Assembly (NCBI RefSeq): GCF_014642275.1
Contig: NZ_BMIM01000002.1
Coordinates: forward strand, 124,001 to 188,000
Direction: 5' to 3'
From: Flavobacterium lutivivi
Lineage (GTDB): Bacteria > Bacteroidota > Bacteroidia > Flavobacteriales > Flavobacteriaceae
DNA length: 64,000 nt
Under the pieces are notes generated by a model that worked only from the letters and a program-made list of their open reading frames with translations, was not told the DNA's origin and did no database searches. Both the position numbers and the translations under genes were made by a program. This document shows positions 61,130 through 64,000 of this stretch, in pieces. Positions within the stretch are counted from its first letter, which is position 1. Every line of letters begins with the position of its first letter.

Positions 61130-61173
61130 AAAAAATCCCAAACGCTGATAGTTTTCAGGGTTTGGGATTTTAT
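61130..61173 (-). terminator. Terminator after tatA
   Basis: AAAATCCCAAAC and GTTTGGGATTTT arms with an additional CTGA/TCAG inner pair and a short loop, downstream (leftward) of tatA. The bases 61020-61130 are AT-rich and hold nothing else I can support. Confidence 0.85.
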
Positions 61174-61191
61174 TTTTTGTGTTTTAAAAAA

Positions 61192-61371
61192 CTATTTTTT
61201 TTCCTCTTCTTTTGAGTTTGAAGGTGATTTTTCTTCGCCTTTAGCGGCATCTTTAAATTCTTTTACACCAGTTCCAAGTCCTTTCATCAATTCAGGAATT
61301 TTTTTCCCTCCAAATAATAATAAAACAACTACTAGTATAACCAACCATTCGGTTGCGCCTAATCTTCCCAT
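61192..61371 (-). CDS. tatA: Twin-arginine translocase subunit TatA
   Basis: A 59-residue TatA-type subunit. The start [20 protein letters not shown] gives a short N-terminal membrane helix, followed by the conserved [20 protein letters not shown] amphipathic helix and an acidic/Lys tail ([16 protein letters not shown]). TatA/E subunits form the pore for export of folded proteins. TatB cannot be fully excluded but the length and FGxKKxPE motif favour TatA. tatC is not in the window. Confidence 0.92.
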   Translation of the reverse strand: MGRLGATEWLVILVVVLLLFGGKKIPELMKGLGTGVKEFKDAAKGEEKSPSNSKEEEKK

Positions 61372-61499
61372 GATATATTCTTTTATAGCTTTCGCTAGAT
61401 TTTTACTCTATTAACTTGGGCAAAGTTATAAAGAAAAAGTTTCTATTGATAATTAACATGAAATAATTAACAATAATCTTCGTTATTACTATTCCCGAT

Positions 61500-61524
61500 T
61501 AGCGTTTTTAAAACGCTATATTTG
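61500..61524 (+). promoter_or_regulatory. 9-bp palindrome overlapping the -7 element of the M23 peptidase gene
   Basis: TAGCGTTTT-T-AAAACGCTA (61500-61518) is a perfect inverted repeat that shares two bases with TATATTTG at 61517-61524, 19 bases before the ATG. A regulator bound here would block the promoter. No clear -33 element is visible. Confidence 0.5.
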
Positions 61525-61543
61525 TAATGACAAAAGTCAATTT

Positions 61544-62419
61544 ATGTCTGAAAAGAAGCTTAAAAGAAAAAAAATAAAGAAAAAATTATTTACAAAAAAC
61601 CGATTGGTTATTTTGAATGAAGAGACTTTTGAAGAAATTTTTTCTTTAAGATTAACACTCATGAATGTTTTTGTAGTAGCAACTTTGGGTGCTATTATCA
61701 TCATTTTTGTAACTACCTTTATTATAGCTTTTACACCTCTACGAGAATATATTCCAGGATATGCATCTACCGAATTAAAGAAAAATGCAACGGAACTTGC
61801 TTTGAAATCCGACTCGTTGCAAAAAGCTTTGAAGAAAAATGAAATATATATTCAATCGGTAAAAAAAATATTGACAGGCGATTTAGAATATGCCAAATTC
61901 AACAAAGACTCAATTCTTTCTTCTACCGATAATTTAATCACTATTGATTCTGAAAAACTCAATCCTACAGAGGAAGAACTAAAACTGCGTGAAAGCGTAA
62001 AACAAGAAGATAAATACAATCTTTTTGAAAAAGCAAAACCCAAAGTAAAAATCGTTTTGTTTTCTCCACTAAAAGGTTCAATAACTGAGCAATACAATCC
62101 AAAAAAGAAGCATTATGCAGTTGATGTTGCGGTACCAAAAAACACCGCAATCAAATCGGTTCTTGGTGGAACAGTAATTTTTGCCGATTGGACTCCATCT
62201 ACAGGATACGTGGCGATTGTTAGACATAACAATGGTTTTATTTCTGTTTACAAACATGCAGCATCTCTCAATGTAGAGCAAGGTGATGTTGTGAAAACTG
62301 GTGAAGCAATTGCACTTGCTGGTTCTACAGGACACGAGTCAACAGGTATTCATTTGCATTTTGAACTCTGGAAAGATGGTTACCCAATCAATCCAACTAC
62401 TTTTATTGAATTTGAATAG
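61544..62419 (+). CDS. M23-family metallopeptidase, membrane-anchored
   Basis: A 291-residue LytM/peptidase M23 protein: a Lys-rich cytoplasmic start (KKLKRKKIKKKLFTKN), one transmembrane helix (about 36-65), a linking coiled coil and a C-terminal M23 domain with HYAVDVAVPKNTAIKSV (HxxxD metal site) and GIHLHFELWKDGYPINP (HxH). It is probably a cell-wall endopeptidase or an activator of amidases. It is followed after 1 bp by the SdpI-like gene. Confidence 0.9.
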   Translation: MSEKKLKRKKIKKKLFTKNRLVILNEETFEEIFSLRLTLMNVFVVATLGAIIIIFVTTFIIAFTPLREYIPGYASTELKKNATELALKSDSLQKALKKNEIYIQSVKKILTGDLEYAKFNKDSILSSTDNLITIDSEKLNPTEEELKLRESVKQEDKYNLFEKAKPKVKIVLFSPLKGSITEQYNPKKKHYAVDVAVPKNTAIKSVLGGTVIFADWTPSTGYVAIVRHNNGFISVYKHAASLNVEQGDVVKTGEAIALAGSTGHESTGIHLHFELWKDGYPINPTTFIEFE

Positions 62420-62420
62420 T

Positions 62421-62786
62421 ATGGAAAAAACGATTGTATTTATTCTTGAAAACACTTTTTTTCTATCATTTTTGGTTGGAGTTATTTTCTTTATAGCTTC
62501 ATTTATTTCGCTAAAATTTCCGCCAAAGAAGATTAATTATCTCTATGGTTACAGAACAAATTCTTCTATGAAAAACCAAGAAATTTGGAATTTTTCGCAA
62601 CGGTTTTCTAGTTTCGCAATGATGAAATCTTCAGTTGTGTTGATATTGTTATCACTAACCAATTTTTTCTTCCAACTTGATGAAAAATTTCAGTTGATAA
62701 TTGGTTTAGGCTTAATTATCTTGGCAACTATGTTTGTATTTGTTTCAACAGAAAAAGCTATCAAAAAGAATTTTACAAATAGTTAA
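62421..62786 (+). CDS. SdpI-family small membrane protein
   Basis: A 121-residue protein with three hydrophobic helices and the SdpI family core PPKKINYLYGYRTNSSMKNQ, then EIWNFSQRFSS. Bacillus SdpI gives immunity to the SDP toxin, but the family in Bacteroidota is broad and its role is unknown. The start at 62421, directly after the M23 stop codon, is chosen because upstream in-frame codons overlap the M23 frame. Confidence 0.8.
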   Translation: MEKTIVFILENTFFLSFLVGVIFFIASFISLKFPPKKINYLYGYRTNSSMKNQEIWNFSQRFSSFAMMKSSVVLILLSLTNFFFQLDEKFQLIIGLGLIILATMFVFVSTEKAIKKNFTNS

Positions 62787-62790
62787 AATT

Positions 62791-64000
62791 ATGTCGATAA
62801 AATCCTTTGCAGCCAAAATATTCGCAAAAGTTGTGCACAACAAAACACAAGCTTGGGCAAATAATCCAGTCGAAACGCAACAAAAAGTTTTTCAGGATTT
62901 AATCAATCAAGCAAAAGACACCGTTTTTGGTAAAGATCATCATTTTGAAAAAATAAAAACATTTCAGGATTTTGCCCATCAAGTTCCCATTCGTGATTAT
63001 GAAGAACTTCGACCATATATTGACAGAGTTGTAAAAGGCGAGGAGAGCATACTGTGGCAAGGCAAACCAATTTATTTTGCTAAAACTTCGGGCACAACAT
63101 CTGGAGCAAAATATATTCCGTTGACCAAAGAGTCAATGCCATATCATATCGAAGCTGCTCGAAATGCCATTTTGAGTTATATACACGAAACCGGAAAAGC
63201 TGATTTTGTTGACGGTAAAATGATTTTCCTGCAAGGAAGTCCAATTCTTGAAGAAAAAAACGGAATAAAACTTGGTCGCCTTTCTGGAATTGTAGCCCAT
63301 TTTGTTCCAAAATATTTACAGAAAAACCGAATGCCAAGTTGGGAAACCAATTGTATTGAGGATTGGGAAACCAAGGTTGATGCCATTGTTGAGGAAACCA
63401 TAAATGAAAACATGAGTGTCATTTCAGGGATTCCTTCTTGGGTACAAATGTATTTTGAAAAGCTTCAAGAAAAAGGAGGAAAACCTGTTGGCGAAATTTT
63501 CAAAAACTTCAATTTGTTTATTTATGGTGGTGTGAATTATGAACCATACAGAGCAAAATTTGAAAAGCTAATAGGAAGAAAAGTTGATTCTATTGAATTA
63601 TTTCCAGCTTCCGAAGGATTTTTTGCCTACCAAGATTCGCAAAAAGAAAAAGGAATGTTACTGCTTTTAAACTCAGGTATTTTCTACGAGTTTATAAAAT
63701 CTGACGAATTTTTTACCGAAAATCCTAGACGTTATACCATTGGTGAAGTTGAGTTGGGTATAAACTATGTTTTACTGCTTTCTACCAACGCTGGACTTTG
63801 GGCTTACAATATTGGAGATACAGTTCAATTCACGAGTTTAAAGCCTTACAGAGTTATTGTTTCGGGTAGAATAAAGCATTATATTTCTGCTTTTGGCGAA
63901 CATGTCATTGGCAAAGAGGTAGAATCTGCGCTCAAAGAAGCGATGGAAAACACAACCATTAGCGTCAACGAATTTACTGTTGCGCCACAAATCAATCCGC
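62791..64000 (+). CDS. GH3 family acyl-adenylating enzyme, partial
   Basis: The first 403 codons of a gene that leaves the window on the right. It begins MSIKSFAAKIFAKVVHNKT and has the GH3 ATP-binding motif FAKTSGTTSGAKYIPLTKES, then LFIYGGVNYEPYRAKFEKL, LFPASEGFFAYQ (motif II) and YVLLLSTNAGLWAYNIGDTV (motif III). GH3 enzymes adenylate carboxylic acids and conjugate them to amines; in plants the substrate is auxin or jasmonate, but the bacterial substrate is unknown. It follows SdpI by 4 bp, probably in one operon. Confidence 0.9.
   Translation, partial: MSIKSFAAKIFAKVVHNKTQAWANNPVETQQKVFQDLINQAKDTVFGKDHHFEKIKTFQDFAHQVPIRDYEELRPYIDRVVKGEESILWQGKPIYFAKTSGTTSGAKYIPLTKESMPYHIEAARNAILSYIHETGKADFVDGKMIFLQGSPILEEKNGIKLGRLSGIVAHFVPKYLQKNRMPSWETNCIEDWETKVDAIVEETINENMSVISGIPSWVQMYFEKLQEKGGKPVGEIFKNFNLFIYGGVNYEPYRAKFEKLIGRKVDSIELFPASEGFFAYQDSQKEKGMLLLLNSGIFYEFIKSDEFFTENPRRYTIGEVELGINYVLLLSTNAGLWAYNIGDTVQFTSLKPYRVIVSGRIKHYISAFGEHVIGKEVESALKEAMENTTISVNEFTVAPQINP

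Noticed and set aside
1-64000. CRISPR arrays, insertion sequences or riboswitches
   Set aside because: No regularly spaced direct repeats, transposase genes or recognisable aptamer folds were seen on reading both strands. The repeats that exist are the short palindromic kinds described above.

Overview
The window comes from a Bacteroidota chromosome, most likely a Flavobacterium-type member of the Flavobacteriaceae. The DNA is very AT-rich. Promoters fit the phylum's TTG-N(17-23)-TAnnTTTG pattern. The gene content is typical of the group: DUF3078, DUF2480, DUF4837, DUF4175, a YtxH/holin cassette, bacterial GH3, and many signal-peptide and lipoprotein genes. Almost all of it is core-genome housekeeping. 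I see no prophage, insertion sequence, CRISPR array or secretion island.

Layout. 1-9.8 kb: a gpsA start, a lipoprotein, a YqhD alcohol dehydrogenase, a small toxin-antitoxin pair, nadD, gmk and yicC (with a four-helix-bundle gene wedged between nadD and gmk), a DMT transporter, an ArsC/Spx-like protein, DinB-like and metB. 9.8-21.3 kb: the SUF iron-sulfur assembly locus (sufA-B-C-D, then sufS, sufE and a SufT-like gene, followed by DUF2480 and DUF3078), broken up by inserted genes. 21.4-30.5 kb: a metallo-beta-lactamase fold protein, S8 and M1 peptidases, rnpA, an S41 protease, tandem-OmpA, GNAT and DUF4837. 30.5-43.3 kb: a LysM transglycosylase, pgk, holB, an OmpH-like lipoprotein, a methyltransferase, mnmG, ybeY and a giant DUF4175 protein. 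43.4-54.3 kb: gltX, an SPFH protein, an envelope cassette, glnS, folB, tRNA-Cys, LysE, DUF2807 and rnr. 54.4-64 kb: DUF2007, a long AT-rich gap, rpiB, a cation exporter, Tex, a hydrolase, tatA, an M23 peptidase, SdpI and a partial GH3 gene.

The most interesting structure is chromosomal rather than metabolic. Three near-perfect ParB-binding parS sites flank mnmG (37432, 39410, 39443). About 15 kb away is a 579-bp, extremely AT-rich intergenic region (54654-55232) with several DnaA-box-like nonamers. Genes run mostly leftward to its left and initially rightward to its right. Together these suggest that the window covers the replication-origin and segregation domain; this is an inference.

A second theme is repeat-driven remodelling. 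Two four-helix-bundle genes sit inside otherwise conserved operons, each bordered by its own palindromic repeats. Many intergenic gaps carry hairpin-forming stutter repeats that supply stop codons, C-terminal residues or a promoter element to neighbouring genes. A REP-like sequence lies in frame inside gltX. The 3' end of tRNA-Cys with its terminator is tandemly duplicated. One SUF-locus gene carries an in-frame stop followed by 54 further open codons.
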